Shown here in pieces: positions 16,135 to 24,525 of a DNA stretch of 64,000 bases. The translations under genes and the position numbers were made by a program. Under the pieces are notes generated by a model. That model saw nothing but the letters and a program-made list of their open reading frames with translations, did no database searches and was not told the DNA's origin. Each line of letters starts with the position of its first letter. Position 1 is the first letter of the stretch. The stretch is from Bryobacteraceae bacterium (GTDB taxonomy: Bacteria; Acidobacteriota; Terriglobia; Bryobacterales; Bryobacteraceae): contig JAICJH010000012.1 of assembly GCA_025928545.1 (NCBI GenBank), positions 1 to 64,000 on the forward strand, in the 5' to 3' direction.

Positions 16135-17313
16135 ATGGACTTTCCCGGCGTCGACTATCTATCGATCGATTCGCAGTTCTCCGCTCAGGAGCTTTTGGTC
16201 CGTCAAACAGCGCGGCGATTTGTCGATGAGCGCGTTCTCCCGACAATTCGCGATTGCTATCGCGATGCACGGTTTCCGTCGGAACTGATTCCGGAAATGG
16301 CGGAACTCGGTTTCCTTGGCGCTAATCTGGGCGCGGAATCCGAGCAGTACGGGTGTGCCGCCATGAATAACGTGGAGTACGGCCTGGTGATGCAGGAACT
16401 GGAGCGCGGCGATTCCGGGCTGCGCAGTTTCGCATCGGTGCAGGGGGCGCTTGTGATGTATCCGATCCTGCATTTCGGCTCCGAGGAACAGAAGAAGAAA
16501 TGGCTGCCGTTGCTGCAGGCAGGCAAGGCGGTGGGCTGCTTCGGCCTGACGGAGCCGGATTTCGGTTCCAATCCGGCGGGCATGCGGACCCGCGCGGTGC
16601 GTGATGGCGAGGGCTGGATTCTCAACGGCGAGAAGACCTGGATCACAAATGGATCGGCCGCCGACGTTGCGATTGTGTGGGCGCGGACCGGGGACGGCAT
16701 TCAGGGTTTTCTGATCGAACGCGGTGCGCCGGGGTTCGCGGCGAGCGACATACACGACAAATGGTCGATGCGGGCTTCGGTCACGTCCAGCCTGTCGATG
16801 GTGGATTGCCGTTTGCCGGCGTCGGCAGCACTACCCGGCGCGAAGGGCCTGAAGTCGGCGCTCGCGTGTTTAACTCAGGCGCGGTTCGGGATTGGCTGGG
16901 GAGTGATTGGCGCCGCGATGGACTGCTACGAAACCGCGCGGTCTTACACCGTGACCCGAACGCAGTTCGACGGGAAGCCACTGGCGGGCCATCAGCTGGT
17001 TCAGGAAAAGCTGGCCTGGATGATCACGGAAATTACCAAAGCTCAGTTGCTGGCTTTGCATTGCGGCCGGTTGAAGGATCAGGGCAGGCTGGAAGCCGCG
17101 CACGTTTCCATGTTGAAGCGGAACAACGTGTCGGCGGCCATCGAATGCGCGCGTCTCAGCCGGGATCTTCTCGGCGCCAACGGGATTACCGGCGAGTATC
17201 CGGTGATGCGCCATCTGTGCAATCTGGAGACGGTGAAGACGTACGAAGGCACCGATCACATCCATGCGTTGGTCATCGGCGAGCGCGTGACGGGAATCCC
17301 GGCATACCGGTAG
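16135..17313 (+). CDS. Acyl-CoA dehydrogenase, glutaryl-CoA dehydrogenase type
   Basis: A 392-residue flavoenzyme. The closest family pattern is glutaryl-CoA dehydrogenase: ERGDSGLRSFASVQGALVM, GCFGLTEPDFGSNPAGM, WITNGSAADVAIVWAR, ARFGIGWGVIGAA, and TYEGTDHIHALVIG with the catalytic-base Glu near residue 372. That enzyme oxidises and decarboxylates glutaryl-CoA to crotonyl-CoA in lysine and aromatic degradation, passing electrons to ETF. A glutarate-pathway neighbour is not seen, so an alternative acyl-CoA substrate is possible. TAAACT lies 9 nt before the ATG. Confidence 0.85.
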   Translation: MDFPGVDYLSIDSQFSAQELLVRQTARRFVDERVLPTIRDCYRDARFPSELIPEMAELGFLGANLGAESEQYGCAAMNNVEYGLVMQELERGDSGLRSFASVQGALVMYPILHFGSEEQKKKWLPLLQAGKAVGCFGLTEPDFGSNPAGMRTRAVRDGEGWILNGEKTWITNGSAADVAIVWARTGDGIQGFLIERGAPGFAASDIHDKWSMRASVTSSLSMVDCRLPASAALPGAKGLKSALACLTQARFGIGWGVIGAAMDCYETARSYTVTRTQFDGKPLAGHQLVQEKLAWMITEITKAQLLALHCGRLKDQGRLEAAHVSMLKRNNVSAAIECARLSRDLLGANGITGEYPVMRHLCNLETVKTYEGTDHIHALVIGERVTGIPAYR

Positions 17314-17349
17314 TTGGAGCGGGTATCCTGATATACGGCATCTGCATCA

Positions 17350-19896
17350 ATGAATGAATCAACCGCAACCTCGCTTTCTTCCCAATTACCCCGGGAAGCG
17401 CCCCAGGCAGTGAAACCACGGGTCCCCGCAATTCTTTTCGGACTCACGATCGTTCTGAGCGCCTTCCTGCTTTTTCAGGTTCAGCCAATGATCGCCAAGC
17501 TGATTCTGCCGTGGTTCGGCGGGTCCGCGGCGGTGTGGACCAGTTGCATGCTGTTCTTCCAGATCGCACTGCTCGGCGGCTACGGTTGGGCGCACTGGCT
17601 GAGCGAACAGCCGCTGAAGCGCCAGATCCTGCTGCACGTGGGTCTGCTGGTGCTGAGCCTGGCCGTATTGCCGATCATTCCTTCGGTGCGGTGGAAACCG
17701 GCGGGCGGCGACGATCCGCTGCTGGGAATTCTCGGCCTGCTGGCGGCCACGGTGGGGCTGCCTTATTTCCTGCTTTCCGCCACGAGTCCGCTGTTGCAAT
17801 CCTGGTACTCGCGCGCCAACGGCGGCGCAATGCCTTATCGCTTCTTTGCGCTTTCGAACGCCGGTTCCATGGCCGGGCTGCTGACTTATCCGGTGCTGGT
17901 GGAACCGAATCTGACGAACCGCAATCAGGCATGGATGTGGTCCGGTGGATTTATTGCCTTCGTCATCTTCTTTGTGGTGGTGGCGCTTCGCTCGCGCACC
18001 GCGAACGATGAAGTGGCGGCACCGACCGAAAGCGCCGATGCCACTCCGGGGCCCTCATGGTCTGACAAGCTTCTGTGGATTGGCCTCGCGGCGTGCGCCT
18101 CGGCGTTACTGCTGGCGGTCACGAATCACCTGACCCAAAACGTGGCGGCGATTCCTTTCTTATGGGTGCTGCCGCTCAGCCTTTATTTATTGAGTTTTAT
18201 CCTGTGTTTCGACAGCGATCGCTGGTATCGCCGCTGGCTGTTCACGCGACTGGCGGCGGTGGAACTGCTGGCTCTGGCCTATACAATGTCCGACAGCGGC
18301 AACTTCACGAATCTGAAGGTTGCGGTTGCAATTTATTCCGCCGCTCTGTTTGTGCTCTTCATGGTTTGCCACGGTGAGCTTGCCAAACGGCGGCCCGCTT
18401 CACGGCATCTGACGTCGTTTTATCTGATGGTGTCGGTAGGCGGCGCGGTTGGTGGATTGCTGGTTGGCTTTGTGTTCCCTTACATCCTGCCCGCGCTGAT
18501 CGATTTGCCGATCGTACTGTCCCTGACTGCGTTCCTCTTCGTTTGGCTGCTGTGGCGCGACTTCAACGCCAAGGCTGCGCCGGAAACGAAGGACGATGAT
18601 TTCCTGACCGGTCCTCATGACAAGCAGGTGATGGGAGCGTTGGTTACGGGCGTCGTTGGATATGTCGCTTTCCGGGTACTCACGTCGAAGTACAACGACG
18701 CACCGGCGTTCCTGACGGCCCCCTGGGACGTTCCGGTGCTGCTGGGTCTCGCCATTGTCTTTGTTCTCTGTCTCCTGTGGCGCAGCCGGGGCGATGTCAA
18801 CGCGGAAAGTGAACACCGCGACCGGGTTGTGGTCTTCGTGCAGATCACAATTGCCATCCTGTTCGCATTGTGGCGCGTGGCGATGTCCATGTACTTCGGT
18901 GCAGCCCACCTGGGCGACGCTTCCTATGACTGGCCCGTGCTGCTGACGTTGGCCAGCGCAACTCCTGGATATCTGGGCTGGCGCAGCCGCGACACGTTCA
19001 ACAACAATATGGTGGTCTGCTCCATCGCCGTAGCGCTGGCGTTCGGCATGACCGGTTACATGGCGCACGATGTCTGGAATTACGTCGGCGGCGCCCGGCT
19101 GCTGATGCGGAATTTCTACGGCGCCCTTGTGGTTTACGATCATCCGGCGGATAACGATATGGGTCCGTATCGCGAGTTGCGGCACGGCACGATCGAGCAC
19201 GGCGAGCAGTTCCTCTGGCCGCAGTATCTGCGTTATCCGACTACCTATTACGCGGAACGTTCCGGCCTCGGCCTGGCCTTGCGCAGTCTGCGAATCGAAG
19301 GGCCGATCAATGTGGGCTCTATCGGCCTGGGAGCGGGCACCACTGCTGTCTACGCGCGTCCGGGCGATCATTATTATTTCTATGACATCAATCCCAATGT
19401 GCCGGTGATTGCGCAGACGCAGTTTTCGTTTCTGACGCATTGCTATGGCAAGCACGACATTATTCTGGGCGACGCGCGGCTTTCGCTGGAAAACGAATTG
19501 AAGCAAGGCATCAACCGGAAGTTCGACCTGCTTTCCGTGGACGCTTTCTCTGGCGATGCGATTCCGGTGCATTTGTTGACCACCGAGGCGTACAAGATTT
19601 ACTGGCAGCATCTCCTGCCGAACGGCGTGCTGGCGGTCCATGTCTCGAACCGCTATCTGGCGCTGGCGCCGGAGGTGGCACTGGCAGCGGCGGCGGATGG
19701 CAAGATGGCGATGGAAATCAATTATGAAGGCAACGACGATAAGGAAGAGACGGCATCCGAGTGGGTCCTGGTGACTTCGCGGAAGGGCTTTTTCGAACGG
19801 GACGAGATCAAGCCGTTCGTAGCGAAGATCACTCCAATCGCCGGTCTTCGGCTTTGGACCGACGATTACAGTAATCTTTACAAAATCCTGCGTTAG
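17350..19896 (+). CDS. Fused MFS transporter / spermidine-synthase-like protein
   Basis: An 848-residue fusion. Residues about 25-570 contain 13-14 hydrophobic segments of the MFS-like half. Residues about 600-845 form a spermidine-synthase-like Rossmann domain: INVGSIGLGAGTTAVYA is the nucleotide-binding loop, YYFYDINPNV the acidic motif, DLLSVDAFSGDAIPVHLLT the active-site region and LLPNGVLAVHVSNRYL the C-terminal strand. Such fusions are frequent in Acidobacteriota and proteobacteria; whether they make or move polyamines is not established. The start is the ATG at 17350; it lies 36 bp after the acyl-CoA dehydrogenase stop. Confidence 0.85.
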   Translation: MNESTATSLSSQLPREAPQAVKPRVPAILFGLTIVLSAFLLFQVQPMIAKLILPWFGGSAAVWTSCMLFFQIALLGGYGWAHWLSEQPLKRQILLHVGLLVLSLAVLPIIPSVRWKPAGGDDPLLGILGLLAATVGLPYFLLSATSPLLQSWYSRANGGAMPYRFFALSNAGSMAGLLTYPVLVEPNLTNRNQAWMWSGGFIAFVIFFVVVALRSRTANDEVAAPTESADATPGPSWSDKLLWIGLAACASALLLAVTNHLTQNVAAIPFLWVLPLSLYLLSFILCFDSDRWYRRWLFTRLAAVELLALAYTMSDSGNFTNLKVAVAIYSAALFVLFMVCHGELAKRRPASRHLTSFYLMVSVGGAVGGLLVGFVFPYILPALIDLPIVLSLTAFLFVWLLWRDFNAKAAPETKDDDFLTGPHDKQVMGALVTGVVGYVAFRVLTSKYNDAPAFLTAPWDVPVLLGLAIVFVLCLLWRSRGDVNAESEHRDRVVVFVQITIAILFALWRVAMSMYFGAAHLGDASYDWPVLLTLASATPGYLGWRSRDTFNNNMVVCSIAVALAFGMTGYMAHDVWNYVGGARLLMRNFYGALVVYDHPADNDMGPYRELRHGTIEHGEQFLWPQYLRYPTTYYAERSGLGLALRSLRIEGPINVGSIGLGAGTTAVYARPGDHYYFYDINPNVPVIAQTQFSFLTHCYGKHDIILGDARLSLENELKQGINRKFDLLSVDAFSGDAIPVHLLTTEAYKIYWQHLLPNGVLAVHVSNRYLALAPEVALAAAADGKMAMEINYEGNDDKEETASEWVLVTSRKGFFERDEIKPFVAKITPIAGLRLWTDDYSNLYKILR

Positions 19897-19948
19897 GGGC
19901 TCAACCAGCGCACCACGGACGCCTGGAATGCGGTATGCTCAACAAGAT

Positions 19949-21283
19949 ATGAGCGCACCTGCTTCAGCCGTGGCCACAGATCGCCACGCCCAATACAACA
20001 AGTCCCGCCTTTTCCTCGTCAGTGTCATCGCCCTCGTAGCGGCTGGAATGGCGTACTCGCTCCGCTCGAACGTGGCGAGCGATCTCCAGAGAATCTTTCT
20101 GGATCCGGTCGACAAGGTTCACTCCGGAGAAATGGTTGCCAACATCCTGGCGGTTCCGTTTGTAGGCTTTGTATTGACCATCGCGATAGGCAGCCCGATG
20201 CTGGATTTCATCGGCATGGCCCTGCTTCTGCCGCTCTCCGGCGTGTGTTTTCTGGTGGGCAGTTCGCTTTTGATTTTTGCGGGAAGCATCTCTTCGGGCC
20301 CGGGTGTTTACAACGTATTGTGGTCGGGAGCCCTGATCAGCGGTATCGGATGGGGATTGGTGGAGACTGTCATCAATCCCCTGACCGCGACTCTTTATCC
20401 CGATGAAAAGACCGCAAGGCTTAATCACCTGCATGCCTGGTGGCCGGGTGGATTGATCATCGGCGGACTTCTCGGGGTCGGCCTGTCCAGCCTCGGACTG
20501 AGCTGGCAGTTGAAGCTCGCCTGCGTGATGATTCCCGCGACCGCCGCCATCATCCTTTGCATTGGCCTGAAGTTTCCTCCCACGGAACGAGTCGCGGCAG
20601 GCGTCTCGACCGGCGACATGTTCAAAGAACTGGCGAAGCCGATGTTCCTTGTACTTTTCGTCTCTATGTTCGGCACAGCGGCTTCCGAACTGGCGCCGGG
20701 ATCCTGGGTTGATTTCGCGCTTTCCCGCACCGTTCACATGCCCGGAATTCTGCTGCTGGTGTACGTGAGCGGCATTATGTTTGTGGCTCGGCACTTCGCC
20801 GGTCCGCTGGTTCACAAGCTGTCGCCGATCGGTCTGCTCTGGATCTCCTGCCTTCTGGCGTCCCTCGGCTTGGTGGCTCTGAGTGTCGCCGATTCGCCGG
20901 TGATGGGCGTTCTTGCCGCCACAGTCTGGGGGTGCGGTGTGTGCTTCATGTGGCCCACGATGCTGGCAACCGCATCGGAACGCTTCCCCCACGGCGGAGC
21001 CCTGTTGATGGGACTGATGGGAACCGCGGGAACGGCGTCGATCTATTTTGTGCTGCCGCAGATGGGCAAGATTTTCGACAACGAAGCCGCCCGGCTCGCT
21101 GGCAGCGGCGATGCGTACGCCAGGATGGCTCCGGGTCCGGAACTCGACCACATCAAAGGCCTCGCGGCGCAGCTCTCGTTCAAGGAAGTCGCGATTGTAC
21201 CGGCGGCTCTGCTCATCGTTTTTGGAGCGATATGGCTTTATGATCGATCCAAAGGCGGCTTCAAAGCCACGAAGATCTCATAG
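19949..21283 (+). CDS. MFS transporter
   Basis: A 444-residue membrane protein with about 12 hydrophobic helices. MFS features include the loop after helix 2-3 and the second-half PLVHKLSPIGLLWISCLLAS. The line GIGWGLVETVINPLTATLYPDEKTARLNHLHAWWPGG resembles the FucP/GlpT-like sugar permease group. The substrate is unknown. The start is taken as the ATG at 19949, with TATGCT ending 9 nt upstream; an ATG at 19928 would add seven residues. The 3' end overlaps the convergent BNR-repeat gene by 6 bp. Confidence 0.8.
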   Translation: MSAPASAVATDRHAQYNKSRLFLVSVIALVAAGMAYSLRSNVASDLQRIFLDPVDKVHSGEMVANILAVPFVGFVLTIAIGSPMLDFIGMALLLPLSGVCFLVGSSLLIFAGSISSGPGVYNVLWSGALISGIGWGLVETVINPLTATLYPDEKTARLNHLHAWWPGGLIIGGLLGVGLSSLGLSWQLKLACVMIPATAAIILCIGLKFPPTERVAAGVSTGDMFKELAKPMFLVLFVSMFGTAASELAPGSWVDFALSRTVHMPGILLLVYVSGIMFVARHFAGPLVHKLSPIGLLWISCLLASLGLVALSVADSPVMGVLAATVWGCGVCFMWPTMLATASERFPHGGALLMGLMGTAGTASIYFVLPQMGKIFDNEAARLAGSGDAYARMAPGPELDHIKGLAAQLSFKEVAIVPAALLIVFGAIWLYDRSKGGFKATKIS

Positions 21284-22378
21284 CTTCGTTTCACCGTGCA
21301 CCGCGGTGGAAACCGAGTACACCGGCGGCAGCTGCTCGGCGAGCGCCTGCCACGAATTCCCGCCATTTCTGGTATAAAACACAGACCCGCCCGTCGTCCC
21401 GAAATAGACGCCGGCCGGGTCTTTGTCGTCAGACGACATTGCTTCCCGGTGCACCAGCGAATAGGCGTTCGTCTGCGGCAGGCCTTTGCTCAGGAACTGC
21501 CACGTCTTTCCGGCGTCGCGGCTGCGTGCCACGCGCAGCTTCGCATCGGCAACGAAACGCTGCTCGGGTGAGTTTACCGGAATCGTGAAAAGAGTCTGCT
21601 CCTCGGCCGCGGGCACGGCCAGAGCGAAGCCAAACCTCGACGGCAAACCCTTCGTGATGTCCTGCCAGTTATCGGCCGTGAACTTCGCGCGATAAACACC
21701 GCAGTGATTCTGCTGGTAGAGATCGCTCCGCTTCGCCGGATGCGCCAGCAGTTTATGAACGCACTGGCCAACCTCGGGGAATTTTTCCGGCTGGAAATCG
21801 CACAATACCTTGCCGTTGAACGGCTCCCACGTCTTGCCGGAATCGCTGCTGCGGAACGCACCGGCGGCGGAAATTCCCACCACGATGCGGCCCTTGCCCA
21901 GCGGCTGAATCGAATGCACCATCATGCCGCCCGCGCCCGCGGTCCATTTAGGGCGCGTCGGATGTTTGGTCAGCCCCTCCACCATTTCCCAATTTGCGCC
22001 GTTGTCGTTGCTGCGAAATAACGCGCCCGGATCGGCGCCCAGATAAACCACGCCCGGTTCATCGGGAGCGCCGGCCGCGATATGCCAGATGCGCGCAATC
22101 GTCGTACCCGGCAGACCGGGTTCCATGGAGAGGCCGTTTTCCGAAACCTGCCACGTCCTGCCGCCATCCGTGCTGGCATTGAGGTGGTAGCCGAACCACG
22201 AATTGCCGACCGCTGCGTAAAGACGTTTGGGATCGCGCCGATCCTGTGCGACATGGTGAACTTCCTGGCCGCCAAAGAACGGCCCTTCAGACTCCCATTT
22301 CCTGCGGTCGCGCGTGCGGAATACGAAGGCGCCTTTGCGGGTGCCGATCCAGATTTCAAGCGGGCTGATCCGTGCCAT
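21278..22378 (-). CDS. BNR/sialidase-like beta-propeller protein
   Basis: A 366-residue protein made of repeated propeller blades. Asp-box-like motifs recur (STDGGRTWQVS, SNDNGANWEMV, SSDSGKTWEPF, SRDAGKTWQFL, TRNGGNSWQAL), as in sialidases, sortilin/VPS10 and photosystem-assembly factor-like proteins. There is no signal peptide, so it is probably cytosolic. Sialidase catalytic residues are not evident, so enzymatic activity should not be assumed. Minus-strand TAAAAT (22385-22390) lies 6 nt before the ATG and overlaps the stop codon of the homoserine dehydrogenase gene. Confidence 0.75.
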   Translation of the reverse strand: MARISPLEIWIGTRKGAFVFRTRDRRKWESEGPFFGGQEVHHVAQDRRDPKRLYAAVGNSWFGYHLNASTDGGRTWQVSENGLSMEPGLPGTTIARIWHIAAGAPDEPGVVYLGADPGALFRSNDNGANWEMVEGLTKHPTRPKWTAGAGGMMVHSIQPLGKGRIVVGISAAGAFRSSDSGKTWEPFNGKVLCDFQPEKFPEVGQCVHKLLAHPAKRSDLYQQNHCGVYRAKFTADNWQDITKGLPSRFGFALAVPAAEEQTLFTIPVNSPEQRFVADAKLRVARSRDAGKTWQFLSKGLPQTNAYSLVHREAMSSDDKDPAGVYFGTTGGSVFYTRNGGNSWQALAEQLPPVYSVSTAVHGETKL

Positions 22379-22387
22379 GCCGCAATT

Positions 22388-23692
22388 TTACAGCGGCGGT
22401 TCCATCGGCAGCGCCAGGGGTGGTTCGCGCAGAAAATCCAGTTTGCTCATTTGTCCGACGGCGTCCTGAATATCCTGCTCGGAGGTCGCTTCCACAGTAA
22501 TAACGAAGGGCAGATCGTGCTTGGAATCACTGGGCAATTGCAGCACGGCTTCGAGGCCGATCTTCTTCGACGCCAGGATTCCAGCCAGTTCGGCGATGAT
22601 GCCGGGCCGGTCATCCACGCGGAAACGCAGGTAGTAAGGACGGCGCTGGAGCGCGATCGACACCGGCTTGTACTCGCCCAGCCGCTCATGCGCGAACGGC
22701 GAAACACGTTCCGGACTGCCGCTGTTGATCTCGCGCGCCACCCGCATCATATCGCTCACCACCGCAACGCCGGTCGGGTTCGACCCCGCCCCGCGTCCGT
22801 AATAAAACGTGTCGGAGCCGTATTGCCCCTTGACCCAGACCGCATTGTAGGCGCCCTTCACCCCGGCCAGAATCGTGTCTTCATGAATCAGCGCGGGCCG
22901 CACGGAAAGCACCAGGCCGCGCTCGGTTAACTCGCCCGAACACACCAGACGAATCGTGTGGCCGAGCTGGTGCGCGTAATCGAAATCCTGCGCGGTGATG
23001 CGGCGAATGCCTTCGACGAAGATATCGCTCGGCGTGATGCGTTCGCCAAACGCCAGCGCGGAAAGAATCGCCAGCTTCGAGCGGGCGTCGAAACCATCCA
23101 CATCGGCGGAAGGATTAGCCTCCGCGTACCCGAGCGCCTGGGCTTCGGCGAGAATCTTGTCGTACGATTCGCCACGGCGCTCCATCTCGGTGAGGATGTA
23201 GTTGCTGGTGCCGTTCAGAATACCCGCTATAGCGACAATGCGGTCGCCGGAGATGCCTTCGCGAAGCACGGTGTGGATCGGAATACCGCCCGCCACACTG
23301 GCTTCCATCGCGAGATTGACGCCCGCGCGAATCGCCTGATCCCAGATCTCGGCCCCGGCCAGCGCCATGAGTTCCTTGTTGGCCGTGATGACGGACTTGC
23401 CGTTCGCAATGGCGGTTTCGATGATCTGGCGCGCCAGCGTGGTGCCGCCGATGAGTTCCGCGACAATCTGCACATCGGGATTCGAAACCACTTCGCGCCA
23501 GTCGGTGGTGCGGGTCACGTTTTCCAGGCCGGCAGGAAGCGTTTTTTCGAGCGCGTCCAGACTACAGACGGCCTTGACGCGCAGGTTGAAGCCGAGCTTC
23601 TGCGAGATCTGCGCGGCATTGCCCGCCAGAATGGAAACAGTCCCGGAGCCGACATTGCCCAGCCCGATGACACCGATGTTAACGTCCTTCAT
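22388..23692 (-). CDS. hom: Homoserine dehydrogenase with ACT domain
   Basis: A 434-residue enzyme reducing aspartate semialdehyde to homoserine, the branch point to threonine and methionine. The NAD(P)-binding GVIGLGNVGSGTVSIL is at the N-terminus; the catalytic domain holds NKELMA, EASVAGGIPIH and GILNGTSNYILTEM, and FYYGRGAGSNPTGVAVVSD follows. An ACT domain near residues 350-430 (YYLRFRVDDRPGIIAELAGILA) suggests feedback control by threonine. The start is set at 23692, where homology begins and TATCAT lies 7 nt upstream; an 89-codon extension to 23959 is antisense to the next gene and is rejected. Confidence 0.95.
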   Translation of the reverse strand: MKDVNIGVIGLGNVGSGTVSILAGNAAQISQKLGFNLRVKAVCSLDALEKTLPAGLENVTRTTDWREVVSNPDVQIVAELIGGTTLARQIIETAIANGKSVITANKELMALAGAEIWDQAIRAGVNLAMEASVAGGIPIHTVLREGISGDRIVAIAGILNGTSNYILTEMERRGESYDKILAEAQALGYAEANPSADVDGFDARSKLAILSALAFGERITPSDIFVEGIRRITAQDFDYAHQLGHTIRLVCSGELTERGLVLSVRPALIHEDTILAGVKGAYNAVWVKGQYGSDTFYYGRGAGSNPTGVAVVSDMMRVAREINSGSPERVSPFAHERLGEYKPVSIALQRRPYYLRFRVDDRPGIIAELAGILASKKIGLEAVLQLPSDSKHDLPFVITVEATSEQDIQDAVGQMSKLDFLREPPLALPMEPPL

Positions 23693-23698
23693 TTGCAC

Positions 23699-23705
23699 TA
23701 TGATA
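23699..23705. promoter_or_regulatory. Overlapping divergent -10 boxes
   Basis: Plus-strand TATGAT (23699-23704) lies 6 nt before the ATG at 23711; minus-strand TATCAT (23700-23705) lies 7 nt before the hom ATG at 23692. The two boxes share five of six positions. Only 18 bp separate the two start codons, so both genes would be leaderless and their promoters could not be occupied together. Confidence 0.55.
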
Positions 23706-23710
23706 GCGAT

Positions 23711-24073
23711 ATGAGTGCGGTAGAGCGCCGGAACACGCGTCTGGCCGATAGCCGGCGCGCGATTCTGAAGTCGGCCCTGACCCTGGCTCCCGCGGCTTTG
23801 TGCGTGCCGGCGGCGCGTGCCCAGATCGATGGTGTTCCGCCGATACCCTGGCCGGTGCGCGAGATTCTGAAGGCCGATCTTGCGCACAACCGCAATGACG
23901 CCCAGACTCTGACGGCGCTTGCAGAATCCATTGAGCGGGATTTCGATGCCGGCGATCACAAGGGAATGCCGGCTGGCCTGCGCAGGAAGCTGGATGATGC
24001 CGACAAGCTTGCGAAGCGAATCCGGGGGCGACTGCGCCGCGTCGTGCCCCGCAATGTGATCCGGATTGAATAA
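23711..24073 (+). CDS. Tat-signal small protein, tandem paralogue A
   Basis: A 120-residue protein. Residues 13-37 form a twin-arginine-like signal (SRRAILKSALTLAPAALCVPAARA). The mature part is predicted mostly helical and contains ILKADLAHNRNDAQTLTALAESIERDF and LRRKLDDADKLAKRIRGRLRR. The next gene repeats this pattern (ILKSDYDQN, LTALSKSIELDF, KKLDDVEKITKRIRARMKK), so the two are tandem paralogues. No named family is recognised; a periplasmic helical protein is all that can be said. Reading frames extending further left are antisense to hom and are rejected. Confidence 0.7.
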   Translation: MSAVERRNTRLADSRRAILKSALTLAPAALCVPAARAQIDGVPPIPWPVREILKADLAHNRNDAQTLTALAESIERDFDAGDHKGMPAGLRRKLDDADKLAKRIRGRLRRVVPRNVIRIE

Positions 24074-24118
24074 TCGCGCAATGGGGCGAAACGGATTTCC
24101 CTCTTTTTCGAACCGGGT

Positions 24119-24124
24119 TATCCT
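24119..24124 (+). promoter_or_regulatory. -10 box of tandem paralogue B
   Basis: TATCCT ends 6 nt before the ATG at 24131, without a Shine-Dalgarno; part of the leaderless pattern. Confidence 0.4.
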
Positions 24125-24130
24125 GAAGCT

Positions 24131-24475
24131 ATGAGCATCCCGCAGTCACCACGCAACCCGCGCCGCGCATTTCTTCGGCTTGCGCCCGCTGCATTGACAG
24201 CGGGTTTCCTGCGGGCGCAGATCACCCCGCAGATCACGCAGGGCGACGATACCGCAGACCGCCGACTGCCGAGCGGCAAACTCCAGACGGACGTGATCCT
24301 GAAATCGGACTACGATCAGAACGTGAAGGACGCCCGCGAACTGACCGCGCTTTCAAAATCGATTGAGCTCGATTTCGATAAAAACGATCAGAACGTCCTG
24401 TCGCTCGGGCTGCTGAAGAAACTGGACGACGTGGAGAAGATCACGAAGCGGATCCGCGCGCGAATGAAAAAATAA
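24131..24475 (+). CDS. Tat-signal small protein, tandem paralogue B
   Basis: A 114-residue paralogue of the preceding gene. The signal RRAFLRLAPAALTAGFLRAQ is a close match to the Tat consensus (RRxFL). The mature helical region shares ILKSDYxxNxxDAxxLTALxxSIExDFD and a basic C-terminal helix (KKLDDVEKITKRIRARMKK). It has its own -10 box 6 nt upstream. Export in folded form is implied by the signal; function unknown. Confidence 0.7.
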   Translation: MSIPQSPRNPRRAFLRLAPAALTAGFLRAQITPQITQGDDTADRRLPSGKLQTDVILKSDYDQNVKDARELTALSKSIELDFDKNDQNVLSLGLLKKLDDVEKITKRIRARMKK

Positions 24476-24525
24476 TTTCTGCGGTCGAACTGCGAATTGT
24501 GGTGATATGCTCTCGTTTGCTTCTT

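Noticed and set aside
23693-23959. 89-codon N-terminal extension of homoserine dehydrogenase
   Set aside because: It is antisense to the Tat-type gene and precedes the proper NAD-binding start; a -10 box lies between.
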